DNA from: Lentisphaerota bacterium
GTDB taxonomy: Bacteria > Verrucomicrobiota > Lentisphaeria > Victivallales > Victivallaceae
Length of the DNA stretch: 40,745 nt
Direction of reading: 5' to 3'
NCBI GenBank assembly: GCA_015061625.1
Contig: SUWG01000025.1
Coordinates: forward strand, 1 to 40,745
In this document: positions 15,317-24,729 of the stretch, one piece after another
Numbering within the stretch: the first letter of the stretch is position 1
Layout of the letters: the number at the start of each line of letters is the position of its first letter
The notes under the pieces: model-generated
The model's input: the letters and a program-made list of their open reading frames with translations, nothing else
What the model was told of the DNA's origin: nothing
Databases searched by the model: none
Translations under genes and position numbers: made by a program

Positions 15317-16006
15317 ATGATCCCGGATCTGGGGGTGATCATTGCCGCCGGGGGAAGTTCCCGGCGGTACGGCGAAAAGGATAAACTTCTGGAAATACTT
15401 GGCGATATGCCGGTATTCTGCCACAGTATTGTCAATTTTCTGCCGTTGACCGCCCCCGGAAACCTGATCGTCGCCGTCCGTCAGGAGGCATTGGATGAGT
15501 ACCGGCAGTGTGCTGAAAAGTTTCTGCCGGTCGATCGTGTCTGCTGGGTGGCAGGCGGTCGTGACCGGGTGGTATCGGTGCGTAATGCACTGGCAAAGTT
15601 GAAATTGAGCAGCGGTCTGGTCGCCATCCACGATGCGGCAAGGCCGCTGGCTTCGGCGCAACTCCTGCTCAAAGTGGCGGCAAAAGCCAGGATCAGCGGC
15701 GGGGCGATCGCGGCAAATAAGGTCGCTGACAGTTTGAAACTGGCTGATGAGAATGGATTTATAAAAGTTCCGGTGGATAGAAGCATGGTCTATCATGCCG
15801 AAACTCCGCAGATTTTTGATTTGGCAAAATACCGTATCGCCTGCGGAAAACTTGATGGCATAGTGCCGACGGATGATGCCGAGATCATGCGTTTGGCAGG
15901 TTTCCCGGTGGAGTTGGTCGAATCCGGCCAATGGAATATGAAACTGACTTCACCGGAAGATCTGGCGAAATTGCAGAATTGTTTTACAGGGTGTTTGCAT
16001 GGCTAA
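15317..16006 (+). CDS. ispD: 2-C-methyl-D-erythritol 4-phosphate cytidylyltransferase
   Basis: A 229-residue enzyme of the MEP isoprenoid pathway, making CDP-methylerythritol from MEP and CTP. The N-terminal nucleotide loop is [16 protein letters not shown] (8-23). [32 protein letters not shown] and TDDAEIM are characteristic of IspD. The length is normal. It starts three bases after the deacetylase and overlaps the sigma factor start by eight bases, so it is co-transcribed with both. The ribosome site is weak, suggesting translational coupling. Confidence 0.93.
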   Translation: MIPDLGVIIAAGGSSRRYGEKDKLLEILGDMPVFCHSIVNFLPLTAPGNLIVAVRQEALDEYRQCAEKFLPVDRVCWVAGGRDRVVSVRNALAKLKLSSGLVAIHDAARPLASAQLLLKVAAKARISGGAIAANKVADSLKLADENGFIKVPVDRSMVYHAETPQIFDLAKYRIACGKLDGIVPTDDAEIMRLAGFPVELVESGQWNMKLTSPEDLAKLQNCFTGCLHG

Positions 16007-17363
16007 AAGGGTGATACCGGCGGGCAGTGACGGTGATTCCGGCGCGCTCAACAGCTATCTGCGTCAACTTGGCAGTATGGATGTGCCGACGGCAGATGAA
16101 TTGCAGACTTTGTGCGGTGAATTTGAGAGTGCCGCCGACGGTTTGCGCCGTGCGGTGAGCCGTTTCGGTTTTTCGGCCGCAGAGATGGTCATGATGCTCG
16201 ATCGCGGCCTTGCCGGAGAATCGGAACTTACAGAATTATTCCTGCCTTCATCTTTCACCGGCGGCAAAGTGCCGGGGCCCCACTTTTTCATTTCATGGAA
16301 AGAGCAGATATCCGCACTGCTGGGTAAGTTGGAAAAAGAGTTGTCCTCCGGCGGCAACACCGCTGAAATACGCTCGGAACTGGAAGAATTGATGCAGAAA
16401 TACGGCATCCAATCCGGCGTGGCAGAGGAGTATTTGAATATCATTTGCGGCTATGTGCGTATGCTGGTTCCCGATTTCGACTGGGATAAAAATTTCAAAC
16501 CGGAAAGTTTGTCTGCAGTGGAATTCCCGGTGGATAAACTGGCTTTGGTCACCGGCAAACTGATGATGCATCCGCACGAATTGCCCGGTGAATTGACCGG
16601 ATTGTGTCAGGCGGCAAAACATTATTCCAAATTGCGTAATAAAATGGTGGAAGCCAACTTGCGTCTGGTGGTCAGCATCGCCCAGAAGTTCCGCAACCGG
16701 GGCGTGGCATTCAGCGATCTGATCCAGGAGGGCAATCTGGGATTGCTCCGGGCATTGGAAAGATTCGACTTCAAACTCGGTTACAAATTCAGCACTTACG
16801 CCAGTTGGTGGATACGGCACAATATTTTCCGCATCATCGCTGAACAGTCGAGGGTCATCCGGCTGCCGATGCACATGATCAAACTTATTCAGGATATCCA
16901 CCGGCAGGAACAGAATTTTTTGCAGATCTACGGCCGGGAACCGGAAAACAGCGAATTGGCGAAGATCATGGAACTGCCCGAAGCACGCATCAGTGCCGTG
17001 CGTAAAATGGCGATGCAGACCATCAGTCTGCAAACCCAGATCGGCAACGATGACGATGGTACGGTGCTGGAAGAACTCATCGCCGATCAAAGCGTTTATG
17101 AACCGGGCAGAGAGTTATCCAAACGTTTTCTTTTTGAACGTTTTCAGGAGATGCTCAAAACTCTGCCGGAGCGGGAACAGCAGATAATCATCATGCGTTT
17201 CGGGCTTTTCGGCAATAAAGTTCAGCCGTTGGATGAGATCAGCAAACAACTGCATCTGACCAGAGAGCGGGTGCGGCAACTGGAAATCAAGATTCTGGCG
17301 ACCTTGCGTTCACCGGAAAAATTAAAATATATTGACGGGTGTATCCATCCGGGAGGTTTTTGA
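15999..17363 (+). CDS. RpoD-like sigma-70 factor
   Basis: A 454-residue sigma factor. Region 1.2 is near 15-35 ([19 protein letters not shown]), with a poorly conserved spacer at about 40-205. Region 2 is at 210-280 ([15 protein letters not shown]...[13 protein letters not shown]...[12 protein letters not shown]), region 3 at about 289-365, and region 4 at 380-440 ([15 protein letters not shown]...[14 protein letters not shown]). It could be the principal sigma factor or a group 2 relative; WIRHNIFR and the operon setting after ispD lean towards an alternative factor, but this is not decisive. Its start lies within ispD. Confidence 0.88.
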   Translation: MAKRVIPAGSDGDSGALNSYLRQLGSMDVPTADELQTLCGEFESAADGLRRAVSRFGFSAAEMVMMLDRGLAGESELTELFLPSSFTGGKVPGPHFFISWKEQISALLGKLEKELSSGGNTAEIRSELEELMQKYGIQSGVAEEYLNIICGYVRMLVPDFDWDKNFKPESLSAVEFPVDKLALVTGKLMMHPHELPGELTGLCQAAKHYSKLRNKMVEANLRLVVSIAQKFRNRGVAFSDLIQEGNLGLLRALERFDFKLGYKFSTYASWWIRHNIFRIIAEQSRVIRLPMHMIKLIQDIHRQEQNFLQIYGREPENSELAKIMELPEARISAVRKMAMQTISLQTQIGNDDDGTVLEELIADQSVYEPGRELSKRFLFERFQEMLKTLPEREQQIIIMRFGLFGNKVQPLDEISKQLHLTRERVRQLEIKILATLRSPEKLKYIDGCIHPGGF

Positions 17364-17366
17364 TCG

Positions 17367-18392
17367 ATGGCATCAGTGTTACTGGAAAATATCTGCAAAA
17401 GTTTCGTACCGGGCAAGCCGGTGCTGGATGATTTGTCGCTGGATGTGAAAGACGGCGAATTATTTTTTCTGCTCGGCCCTTCCGGGTGCGGTAAATCCAC
17501 GTTGTTGCGGATTCTGGCCGGTTTGGAAAAACAGGATTCCGGAAAGGTGAAATTTGACGGCGTGGATATCTCATCATTGCCGCCGGAAAAACGTCAGGCG
17601 GCAATGATGTTTCAGAATTACGCTTTGTGGCCGCATCTGACGGTATTTGAGAATATCGCATTCGGCTTGCGCATTTTAGGTAAAAAAGGGGCGGCTTTGA
17701 AAGCGGAAGTCATGTCGGCCCTCGAAGCGGTGCAGCTGGCGGATTGTGCCGCCAGACGGGTGCCGTCGCTTTCCGGCGGTCAGCAGCAGCGGGTGGCTCT
17801 GGCCAGAGCGCTGGCGGTGCGTCCGGCGGTTTTGCTGCTGGATGAACCGTTATCCAACCTCGATGCCCGGTTGCGCGATTCCATGCGCAGTGAGATCGTC
17901 CGCATCTGCCGGGAGCGCAACCAGACGGCCATTTATGTCACCCACGACCGGCAGGAAGCCTTGAGCATGGCCGACCGCATGGCGGTTTTGAGATCCGGCC
18001 GGATCAGTCAGTGCGGCACGCCCAGAGAGTTATACGATTACCCTGCCAACCGTTTCACCGGGGAATTTCTCGGCGATATCAACTTTATTGAGGGCAAAAT
18101 TTCCGGTGGTATGCTCGAAACCGGTTTCGGCCGATTCCCTTTGAGCGGTTCTGCGGAAGGTGCTTTTGCCGGAGCGATCCGCCCGGAACGCATCCGTTTT
18201 GCCGATTCGGATCATCCCGGAGCCTTTGCCGCTGAAATCGTCCGGGGGACTTTTCTCGGAGACTCCGGCGAATGGATCTGCCGGGCGGGCAACGTGGAAC
18301 TGGCAGTCAAAGAGAGTGCGCCGCCGCCCCGCAAAGCCGGAGAAAAAGTTTTTCTGGCATTCGATGACGGATTTTTGCTGGCGATGAAGTAA
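17367..18392 (+). CDS. ABC transporter ATPase, Fe3+/polyamine type
   Basis: A 341-residue ATPase. Walker A GPSGCGKST (37-45), Q-loop Gln83, signature LSGGQQQRVALARAL (135-149), Walker B LLLDEP (156-161) and switch His193 are all intact. A C-terminal TOBE-like domain (about 240-341) places it with the FbpC/PotA/MalK group that energises importers. A GGGAGG ribosome site lies upstream. It starts three bases after the sigma factor stop and is followed by a binding protein and a permease, giving a complete importer. The likely substrate is ferric iron or a similar anion complex. Confidence 0.92.
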   Translation: MASVLLENICKSFVPGKPVLDDLSLDVKDGELFFLLGPSGCGKSTLLRILAGLEKQDSGKVKFDGVDISSLPPEKRQAAMMFQNYALWPHLTVFENIAFGLRILGKKGAALKAEVMSALEAVQLADCAARRVPSLSGGQQQRVALARALAVRPAVLLLDEPLSNLDARLRDSMRSEIVRICRERNQTAIYVTHDRQEALSMADRMAVLRSGRISQCGTPRELYDYPANRFTGEFLGDINFIEGKISGGMLETGFGRFPLSGSAEGAFAGAIRPERIRFADSDHPGAFAAEIVRGTFLGDSGEWICRAGNVELAVKESAPPPRKAGEKVFLAFDDGFLLAMK

Positions 18393-18407
18393 GGGAGTTT
18401 CAGGAAT

Positions 18408-19970
18408 ATGTGGATCAGACTGTTGATTTGCATGGTTTTGCTGGGACTTTTACTGGCATTGCCGTTTTACTTCCGCAAAGAGGAAGCGCAGAGTATTTTC
18501 AGTAGTGACGATGTTGACACGGTGGTGGTCATTTGCGCCCACAATAAGACGGTGCGCGATGAATATCAGCGGGCATTCGGCCAATGGTATAAGGCCCGTT
18601 ACGGCCGGGAAGTGAGGATCGATTTCCGCACCCCCGGCGGCACGTCGGATATCACCCGCTACATCGAGGACCGTTTCCGGGCGGAATTCCGTCACTATCT
18701 GGAATCACAGGGCATCGAATGGGATAATGCTTACGGGGATATATTCAACGATAACAAACAAGACGGCCACTGGGTGCGCCGGATGTTCATGTCCTCGGAT
18801 GTCGGCATCGGTATCGACGTTTTCGCCGGAGGCGGCACCTTTGAACACAGCCGTATGGCCGGCCGGGGATATGCCGTTGACGGCGGAGTGCAGCAGCGGC
18901 ATCCGGAGTGGTTCGATCCGGAAGTGATCCCGGCAAGTTTCGGCGGCGACCGGCTTTATGATCCGCAAGGCAGATATTACGGGGTGGTATTGTCCACATT
19001 CGGCATATTCTACAACCGTGACCGGATAAGTGAATTAAGCGACTCCAGACCGCCGGAAAGCTGGCCGGAACTTGGTGCCCCCAGATTTTTCAATGCGTTG
19101 GTGCTGGCGGACCCGACCAAATCCGGTTCGGCGAATAAATGTTACGAGATCATCGTGCAGCAGTGCATGGCCGAGGCGGGAGATCCGCAGTCGGGCTGGC
19201 ACAACGGCTTGAATCTTTTGAAGCGCATCTTTGCCAATGCCCGGATCATTACCGATTCGGCATCCAAAGTCATCGGAGATGTCAGCAGCGGCGAAGCCGC
19301 CGCCGGTATGGCGATCGACACTTACGGTTTTACCGGTGAATTGTGGAGCGAACACTGTTTCGGTGAATCACGGGTGGTTTACGTCATGCCCAGAGGCGGT
19401 ACGGCGGTGGGGGCGGATCCGGTGCAGATCCTTCGCGGCGCGCCGAACCGGCAGGTGGCGGAAGCATTTGTGGATTTTCTGCTCTCTCCGGAAGGTCAGA
19501 GATTGCACGCTTTCCGGGCGGGTACTCCAGGCGGGCCGGAAAGAACCACTTTGAGCCGCGCTCCGGTGCGGCGTGATCTTTATTCCGGAAGTGACAGGCA
19601 ATATTTATTCAAGCCGGACTACAACCCTTATGCTCCGGAAAATACCTTTGATTACAATCCGGCTCTTACCGGCAGATATTACACCCTTTTGCGGCAGGTT
19701 ATCAAGGCCCTGATGCTCGATCCCCACCGGGAACTGCAGGAGGCATGGCAGGCGATAATCGCCGCCGGCGGGCCGGAAAAAGTGCCGCAGGCGATGGCGA
19801 AATTCAACGAATTGCCCTTTGAATATGATGCGGCGGATCAGGCGGCGCAGTCGTTGCGCATCAGTGATGACAATTCTGCATCCGAAGTGGCGGCGACCTT
19901 GCGGCAATGGAGTGAAACGATGCGGGCAAATTACCGGGAAGCCGCCCGGCTGGCGAGGGAGGGCAGATGA
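18408..19970 (+). CDS. ABC transporter substrate-binding protein, FbpA-like
   Basis: A 520-residue protein with an N-terminal hydrophobic segment (about 3-22) and no obvious cleavage site, so it may stay membrane-anchored outside the cell. The body resembles iron(III)-type extracellular binding proteins: GIFYNRD, LVLADPTKSGSA, GEAAAGMAIDTYG and AEAFVDFLLSPEGQ are typical. It is longer than usual FbpA (about 340), with an insert near 95-130 and a C-terminal extension of about 120 residues. The ATPase lies upstream and the permease two bases downstream. The substrate remains a guess. Confidence 0.85.
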   Translation: MWIRLLICMVLLGLLLALPFYFRKEEAQSIFSSDDVDTVVVICAHNKTVRDEYQRAFGQWYKARYGREVRIDFRTPGGTSDITRYIEDRFRAEFRHYLESQGIEWDNAYGDIFNDNKQDGHWVRRMFMSSDVGIGIDVFAGGGTFEHSRMAGRGYAVDGGVQQRHPEWFDPEVIPASFGGDRLYDPQGRYYGVVLSTFGIFYNRDRISELSDSRPPESWPELGAPRFFNALVLADPTKSGSANKCYEIIVQQCMAEAGDPQSGWHNGLNLLKRIFANARIITDSASKVIGDVSSGEAAAGMAIDTYGFTGELWSEHCFGESRVVYVMPRGGTAVGADPVQILRGAPNRQVAEAFVDFLLSPEGQRLHAFRAGTPGGPERTTLSRAPVRRDLYSGSDRQYLFKPDYNPYAPENTFDYNPALTGRYYTLLRQVIKALMLDPHRELQEAWQAIIAAGGPEKVPQAMAKFNELPFEYDAADQAAQSLRISDDNSASEVAATLRQWSETMRANYREAARLAREGR

Positions 19971-19971
19971 G

Positions 19972-21645
19972 ATGATCTTCCGTAAAATGGTACAATATAT
20001 GCTGATGCTGGGGTTGCTGGCATTTCTGACGGTTTTTCTGCTGCTGCCGCTTTTTACCGTGATCGGAGAGGGGTGCAACTGGGAGTTGATCGTTGAAGTT
20101 TTCCGTTCTCCGGTCTACCGTGAGGGCTTGCTCAACAGTTTGTGTATTGCGCTGGTCACTACCGGCATCGTGGCGGTCATTTCGCTGGCACTGGCGTTGT
20201 TGTATGACCGTTATGATTTTTTCGGCAGGGAGTTCTGCCCGGTATTGATGCTGTTGCCGATGATCCTGCCGCCATTTGTCGGAGCATTGGGGTTTCAGCA
20301 GATACTGGGGTATTACGGGGTGATAAACACGATTTTGGTCCAGTGCGGTCTGGAACGGGTGGATTTTCTCGGCGGCACCGGTAAATTCTGGTCGATCTGT
20401 CTGATCGAGGCATTGCATCTCTACCCGGTATTCTATTTGAATCTGATCACGGCTCTGGGTAATATCGATCCGGCATTGTCGGATGCCGCCGCCAATCTGG
20501 GCGCGACGAAGTGGCAGCGGTTTTTCCGCATCCGTCTGCCGCTGTTGAAAAGCGGTTTCCTGGCCGGCGGCAGTATCGTGATGGTGTGGAGTTTCACGGA
20601 ATTGGGTACGCCGCTGATGTTCGGCTACAACCGGGTCACGCCGGTTCAGGTTTTCAACGGACTGCATGAGTTGGACAATAATCCGCTGCCCTATTCACTG
20701 GTGCTGGTGATGCTGACCGTATCGGCATTGATCTATCTGATCATGCGCCGGTTGTTGAGTACGCCCGCCGGGGCGGCAGCGGTCAAAGGCACGATGGGTT
20801 CACGGGCGGAAAAACTTGAGGGATTCAAAAGATTTCTGCCGACGCTGGCATTTGCTTTTACGGCATTTCTGTCGGTTCTGCCCCATCTGGCTTTGATCGG
20901 TTCGGCGTTTTCTTTGCGGTGGTACGGCACGGTGCTGCCGGAAGTTTTCACTTTGGAACACTTTGACAATGCCTTATCCAATCCGCTGGTTCTGCCGTCG
21001 ATCGTCAACAGTTTGCGTTATTCGGCACTGGCGATGATCATAGCGGTTTTCTGCGGCACTCTGACGGCGTTGATCTCCGCCAGATGGCACTTGCGCGGGG
21101 CGTGGGCATTGGATCTGCTGTCGATGCTGCCGCTGGCGATCCCCGGCTTGGTGATCGCATTCGGATTTCTTGGCATGACCAGTGAATATGCTTGGGCGAG
21201 AAAGGTTTTCAATCCGGTGGAAAATCCACTGTGGCTGTTGGCGATCGCCTATGCGGTGCGCCGGATACCTTATGTGGTGCGGGCGGTGGGCGCCGGTTTG
21301 GAACAGACTCCGGAAGAGTTGGAAAATGCCGCCCGCAACTTCGGAGCCGGGCCGGTGAAAACTTTATGCCGGATAACTTTCCCGCTGATCGGGGCGAATT
21401 TGCTGGTCGGCGGACTTTTTGCTTTCAGTTTTTCCATGCTGGAAGTTTCCGATTCTCTGATTTTGGCACAGAAAAGTGCCTTTTTCCCGATCACCAAAGC
21501 GTTGCTGGAATTGTCGCAGATCCTGGGGTCGGGAGCGGCATCGGCATCGGCATTCGGGGTATGGGCGATGGCGTTTCTGGCGGTGACGCTGGTTTCGGCG
21601 GGGATATTGCTGGGGCGCAAGATCGGAGCGATATTTAAATTCTGA
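19972..21645 (+). CDS. ABC transporter permease, fused two-domain (FbpB-like)
   Basis: A 557-residue inner-membrane protein with about twelve hydrophobic segments in two halves. Each half has an EAA loop that docks on the ATPase: SDAAANLGATKWQRFFRIRLP in the first half and ENAARNFGAGPVKTLCRITFP in the second. This two-domain fusion is typical of FbpB/iron(III) permeases. The ATG at 19972 is two bases after the binding-protein stop and eight bases after GGGAGGG. The longer frame reaching 19819 is a shadow of the previous gene. Last gene of the run that starts at 13620. Confidence 0.9.
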   Translation: MIFRKMVQYMLMLGLLAFLTVFLLLPLFTVIGEGCNWELIVEVFRSPVYREGLLNSLCIALVTTGIVAVISLALALLYDRYDFFGREFCPVLMLLPMILPPFVGALGFQQILGYYGVINTILVQCGLERVDFLGGTGKFWSICLIEALHLYPVFYLNLITALGNIDPALSDAAANLGATKWQRFFRIRLPLLKSGFLAGGSIVMVWSFTELGTPLMFGYNRVTPVQVFNGLHELDNNPLPYSLVLVMLTVSALIYLIMRRLLSTPAGAAAVKGTMGSRAEKLEGFKRFLPTLAFAFTAFLSVLPHLALIGSAFSLRWYGTVLPEVFTLEHFDNALSNPLVLPSIVNSLRYSALAMIIAVFCGTLTALISARWHLRGAWALDLLSMLPLAIPGLVIAFGFLGMTSEYAWARKVFNPVENPLWLLAIAYAVRRIPYVVRAVGAGLEQTPEELENAARNFGAGPVKTLCRITFPLIGANLLVGGLFAFSFSMLEVSDSLILAQKSAFFPITKALLELSQILGSGAASASAFGVWAMAFLAVTLVSAGILLGRKIGAIFKF

Positions 21646-21662
21646 AATATATTGCAGAACAC

Positions 21663-21691
21663 TTGAATTTACATCCGGGGTAATGTATTTT
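21663..21691 (+). promoter_or_regulatory. Promoter of the rsmE-lipoprotein unit
   Basis: TTGAAT (21663-21668) and TATTTT (21686-21691) have a 17-bp spacer. The ribosome site AAAGG stands seven bases before the ATG at 21724. Confidence 0.6.
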
Positions 21692-21723
21692 ATAGGAAAG
21701 GCAATAATTATAAAAGGTATTTA

Positions 21724-22896
21724 ATGCATCGGGTATTTTGTTCAGATATCCCTGACGCCGGCGGGTATGCGGTGTTGGAAAGCCGTGAGGCTGAACATCT
21801 TTTCAAGGTGTTCCGGGCGCGTGCCGGTGAGAGCGTGGAGTTGCTCGACGGTCACGGCGTAAAGGCACAGGGAGTGATCGAAGAAGGTAAAATGCTGAAA
21901 GTTCTGAAACGGGAAACCGTACCGGAACCGGAAGAAAAATTGCATCTGTGCTGTGCTTTGCCGCGCAAACAGAAACTGGATCAGCTGCTCAAACAGGCCG
22001 CCGAATTGGGGGCATGGAGCATCCGGCCGGTGCGCTGTATGCGTTCAGTGGCCGAGGGCGGTCCGCGGGAGCGGTGGGATCTGTTGTTGCGCGAAGCGTG
22101 CAAACAATCGGGCAATCCGTTCCTGCCGGTGATCGAACCGGAAGCAAAGTTGCCGGATGCGTTGGAAAAATTGCAACAGGAAAACATTAAAATATATTAT
22201 GGTTCGGTTGCGCCGGCGGCGCATGGCGAGGGGTTCGCCCATGCAAAAGCGGTAGTGATCGGGCCGGAAGGGGGCTTTGCCCCGGAGGAGCTGCAAATGA
22301 TGGAGAAAATGAATGCTGAACCCTTGAACCTCGGACCCCATGTCCTGCGTCTGGAAACTGCTGCGGTATGCGCATTGGCGGTGTTGCGCCGCATGAGCAT
22401 CGCATTGTTGCTTGGTGCGATGGTCTTTTTTACCGGATGTTCCTGTGATTCCGATGCCAACCCGATGCTGACTAAAGGTAGGGCTTTGCAGGCAGACGGC
22501 GACACTGCCGGAGCGCATGACTACTACCTCAAAGCGATCGCCCACGATCCGGAAGATCCCAATGCCTATCTGGCTCTGGCCAAACTCTGCGCAGAGCAGC
22601 TCGATGAACCGTTGCAAGCCATTTACGCTTATACCATGTATCTCAAAGTTCTGCCGGAAGGTGCCGATGGTCGGGCCGAAGCCGAAGCCGCTTTGGAAAA
22701 TCTCAAGACCCGTGCCGTCCGTCAGTTTGGCGGCAGTACGGCTGCCGGAGGTGCTTCCGAGGCTGAAGTGCAGGATTTGAGAGATGAAAATCAGGCGTTG
22801 CGTCAGACGGTCAGTTCTCTGCGTACCCAGGTGCAGAACCTCAACAACCGCGCCAATGCTCTGACCAGACAGTTGCAGTCGCGGAGCAGACGATGA
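21724..22896 (+). CDS. rsmE: RsmE 16S rRNA methyltransferase fused to a TPR lipoprotein
   Basis: A 390-codon continuous frame joining two unrelated proteins. Residues 1-223 are a complete RsmE (SPOUT fold; methylates U1498 of 16S rRNA), with CALPRKQKLDQLLKQAAELG, AVVIGPEGGF and the knot motif LGPHVLRLETAAVCALAVL. Met224 (22393) begins what looks like a separate lipoprotein: hydrophobic signal, lipobox FTGC (Cys239), TPR-like helices (about 248-335) and a coiled-coil tail (about 350-388). No stop separates them. ATGA occurs at the junction but out of frame, so a lost stop, a one-base indel or internal initiation at 22393 are all possible. The stop overlaps the next lipoprotein gene. Confidence 0.8.
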   Translation: MHRVFCSDIPDAGGYAVLESREAEHLFKVFRARAGESVELLDGHGVKAQGVIEEGKMLKVLKRETVPEPEEKLHLCCALPRKQKLDQLLKQAAELGAWSIRPVRCMRSVAEGGPRERWDLLLREACKQSGNPFLPVIEPEAKLPDALEKLQQENIKIYYGSVAPAAHGEGFAHAKAVVIGPEGGFAPEELQMMEKMNAEPLNLGPHVLRLETAAVCALAVLRRMSIALLLGAMVFFTGCSCDSDANPMLTKGRALQADGDTAGAHDYYLKAIAHDPEDPNAYLALAKLCAEQLDEPLQAIYAYTMYLKVLPEGADGRAEAEAALENLKTRAVRQFGGSTAAGGASEAEVQDLRDENQALRQTVSSLRTQVQNLNNRANALTRQLQSRSRR

Positions 22897-23342
22897 AATA
22901 TCGTTGGAGTTTCTGCCTTCTCGGCGCACTGTTGATCATCGGTGGTGCCGGTTGTTCCCATACATCTTCATTGAGTTGGGAAGCACCGGCTCCCGGTCAG
23001 CGCAGTTCTTCCGGCAATGAAGTGCTGTGGAATCTGACTGCGGTCAACCGGGGAATGTATCTTTTCAATCTGATCCCGTTGTGGTCGGGATATGAGACCC
23101 GGCCCAACCGCCACGAATACAAGATCGGGCAGGATATGCTTACCCGTCCGGCAATGCGGCGGATGATGGATGTGCATCTGGATAAGTGGGATGCAGATAA
23201 GGTTGAAGATATTGAGATCAGTGAATCATCCAGCGGGGCATTCTCGCTATGGATCGTGTGGAGAAGAACGATGACTGCCACCGGTGTCGCCGTAAAAGTG
23301 GTGCCGGATAATGAAAAAACTGATAACACAGACAATAAATGA
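22893..23342 (+). CDS. Small lipoprotein, unknown function
   Basis: A 149-residue protein with a signal peptide and lipobox GAGC (Cys21). The mature part is polar with no recognised family; an NRGMYLFNLIPLWSGY stretch and a C-terminal segment with SLWIVWRRTM are the most ordered-looking parts. It starts within the stop of the TPR lipoprotein (ATGA) and so is co-expressed with it. Two adjacent lipoproteins, one with TPR repeats and a coiled coil, may form an envelope complex; this is inference. Confidence 0.7.
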   Translation: MKYRWSFCLLGALLIIGGAGCSHTSSLSWEAPAPGQRSSSGNEVLWNLTAVNRGMYLFNLIPLWSGYETRPNRHEYKIGQDMLTRPAMRRMMDVHLDKWDADKVEDIEISESSSGAFSLWIVWRRTMTATGVAVKVVPDNEKTDNTDNK

Positions 23343-23343
23343 C

Positions 23344-23372
23344 TTGACACGGGGCATTTTATATGCTATATT
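23344..23372 (+). promoter_or_regulatory. Strong promoter of tpiA-secG
   Basis: A perfect TTGACA (23344-23349) and TATATT (23367-23372) are separated by 17 bp. It is among the best promoter matches in the window, fitting a highly expressed glycolytic gene, and may also drive the downstream pilus cluster. Confidence 0.75.
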
Positions 23373-23457
23373 TTCCTGTCTGCGCAAATTTTGTCTGCGG
23401 ACGGATTGTGTTTTTAAATCCATAATATGAAAAATATAAACAGAAGGAATGAAAAAA

Positions 23458-24231
23458 ATGAGCCGTAAAGTGATCATCGCCGGCAACTGGAAAATGAATA
23501 AAAACGCCGCCGAGGGCAAAGCCCTGGTTGACGAACTTAAAGCGATTTGCAGCAACTGCTGCTGCTGTTGCGAAGCCGATGTGGTCGTTTGTCCGCCCTT
23601 TACCACGATCGCTTCGGTGGTCGAAGCAGTCAAAGGAACGGCGATCAAAGTCGGTGCGCAGAATATCCACTGGGCCGATAACGGTGCTTTCACCGGTGAA
23701 ATTTCCGGTGATATGCTCAAAACTGCCGGTGTCGAATATGTGATCATCGGTCACAGCGAACGCCGTCAGTATTTCGGCGAAACCGATGCCACGGTCAATG
23801 CCCGTCTGAAAGCGGCTTTGAAATATGACCTGATCCCGATCGTCTGCATCGGTGAATTGCTGGAAGAACGTGAAAGCGGCAAGACCGAGGAGGTCCTCAC
23901 CCGTCAGATCCGCGGCGGATTCGATGGTATTTCTGCTGAAGAAATGGCCAAAACCATCGTTGCTTATGAGCCGGTCTGGGCCATCGGCACCGGTAAGACC
24001 GCTACTCCGGATATCGCGCAGGAAACCCACGCGCACATCCGCAAAGAGATCGCCGGTATGTTCGGTGCTGAAGTTGCGGAAAAAGTCCGCATCCAGTACG
24101 GCGGCAGCATGAAAGCTTCCAACGCCCGCGAATTGGTCGCCCAGAAAGATATCGACGGCGGTTTGATCGGCGGTGCCGCTCTCAAGGCTGACAGTTTTGC
24201 CGAATTGGTCAAAGAAGCTTTGGGCAAATAA
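23458..24231 (+). CDS. tpiA: Triose-phosphate isomerase with a cysteine cluster
   Basis: A 257-residue glycolytic enzyme interconverting dihydroxyacetone phosphate and glyceraldehyde 3-phosphate. Catalytic Lys12 in GNWKMN, the His in IIGHSERR and the Glu in AYEPVWAIGTGK are present, and the phosphate loop GGS and GGAAL follow. Residues 31-38 read CSNCCCCC, six cysteines in eight, in a region that is usually variable and not Cys-rich. The start is the ATG at 23458: the ribosome site AGAAGGA directly abuts the earlier ATG at 23449, leaving no spacing. Followed 19 bases later by secG, a common pair. Confidence 0.96.
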   Translation: MSRKVIIAGNWKMNKNAAEGKALVDELKAICSNCCCCCEADVVVCPPFTTIASVVEAVKGTAIKVGAQNIHWADNGAFTGEISGDMLKTAGVEYVIIGHSERRQYFGETDATVNARLKAALKYDLIPIVCIGELLEERESGKTEEVLTRQIRGGFDGISAEEMAKTIVAYEPVWAIGTGKTATPDIAQETHAHIRKEIAGMFGAEVAEKVRIQYGGSMKASNARELVAQKDIDGGLIGGAALKADSFAELVKEALGK

Positions 24232-24250
24232 TTAAAACAACGAGGTTAAA

Positions 24251-24706
24251 ATGTCAATTCTGACGGTATTGCTCTATGTGATGATCTTCGTGGTCGCACT
24301 GCTGTTGATTGCGCTGATCCTGATCCAACCGTCTAAATCCGGCGGTATGGGGGCGGCTTTCGGCGGTATCGGCGAATCGGTTTTCGGCGGTAAGGCCGGC
24401 AGTCATCTGACCAAGACGACGGTGATATTGACGGCGATATTTTTCGTAGTCGCGCTGGGATTGGCGGCGGTGATCGGTCACTCTCAAACCGGTGAAGATG
24501 CCGGATTGCGGGACAAAATTTCTGCGAAAGCCGCAGAAGCACAGAGTGAGGATGCTCCGGCAACCGATGCTCCGGCAACTGATGCTCCGGCAACTGATGC
24601 TCCGGCAACTGATGCTCCGGCAACCGATGCTCCGGCAGCTGATGCTCCGGCAGCTGATGCTCCGGCGACTGATGCTCCGGCGACCGATGCTCCGGCGGCA
24701 GAGTGA
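24251..24706 (+). CDS. secG: SecG preprotein translocase subunit with repeat tail
   Basis: A 151-residue protein. Residues 1-78 are a normal SecG: membrane helix, QPSKSGGMGAAFGG loop and second helix, part of the SecYEG channel. The C-terminal tail (about 85-151) is an extension made of ten DAPA(T/A) pentapeptides encoded by a 15-bp tandem repeat. The tail is acidic and Pro/Ala-rich, so it is probably disordered. SecG itself normally ends near residue 75-110. It is placed between tpiA and the pilus-like cluster. Confidence 0.92.
   Translation: MSILTVLLYVMIFVVALLLIALILIQPSKSGGMGAAFGGIGESVFGGKAGSHLTKTTVILTAIFFVVALGLAAVIGHSQTGEDAGLRDKISAKAAEAQSEDAPATDAPATDAPATDAPATDAPATDAPAADAPAADAPATDAPATDAPAAE
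24551..24700 (+). repeat. Ten copies of a 15-bp tandem repeat in secG
   Basis: The unit GATGCTCCGGCAACT recurs ten times without interruption. Changes fall in the last five bases and give DAPAT or DAPAA. The copies differ mainly at codon third positions and Thr/Ala, suggesting expansion by slippage with later drift. Length variation between strains is likely. Confidence 0.95.
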
Positions 24707-24729
24707 TTCCGGGCTGACGGGGAAAAAGA

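Noticed and set aside
14507..15931. 474-codon minus-strand frame
   Set aside because: Antisense shadow of the deacetylase and ispD genes, which have clear family motifs; long antisense frames are common at this codon usage.
19861..20667. 268-codon minus-strand frame
   Set aside because: Shadow of the permease gene; its Gln/His-rich composition is unlike a real protein.
24551..24700. Possible CRISPR array
   Set aside because: Units are contiguous 15-mers without spacers and lie in frame within secG.
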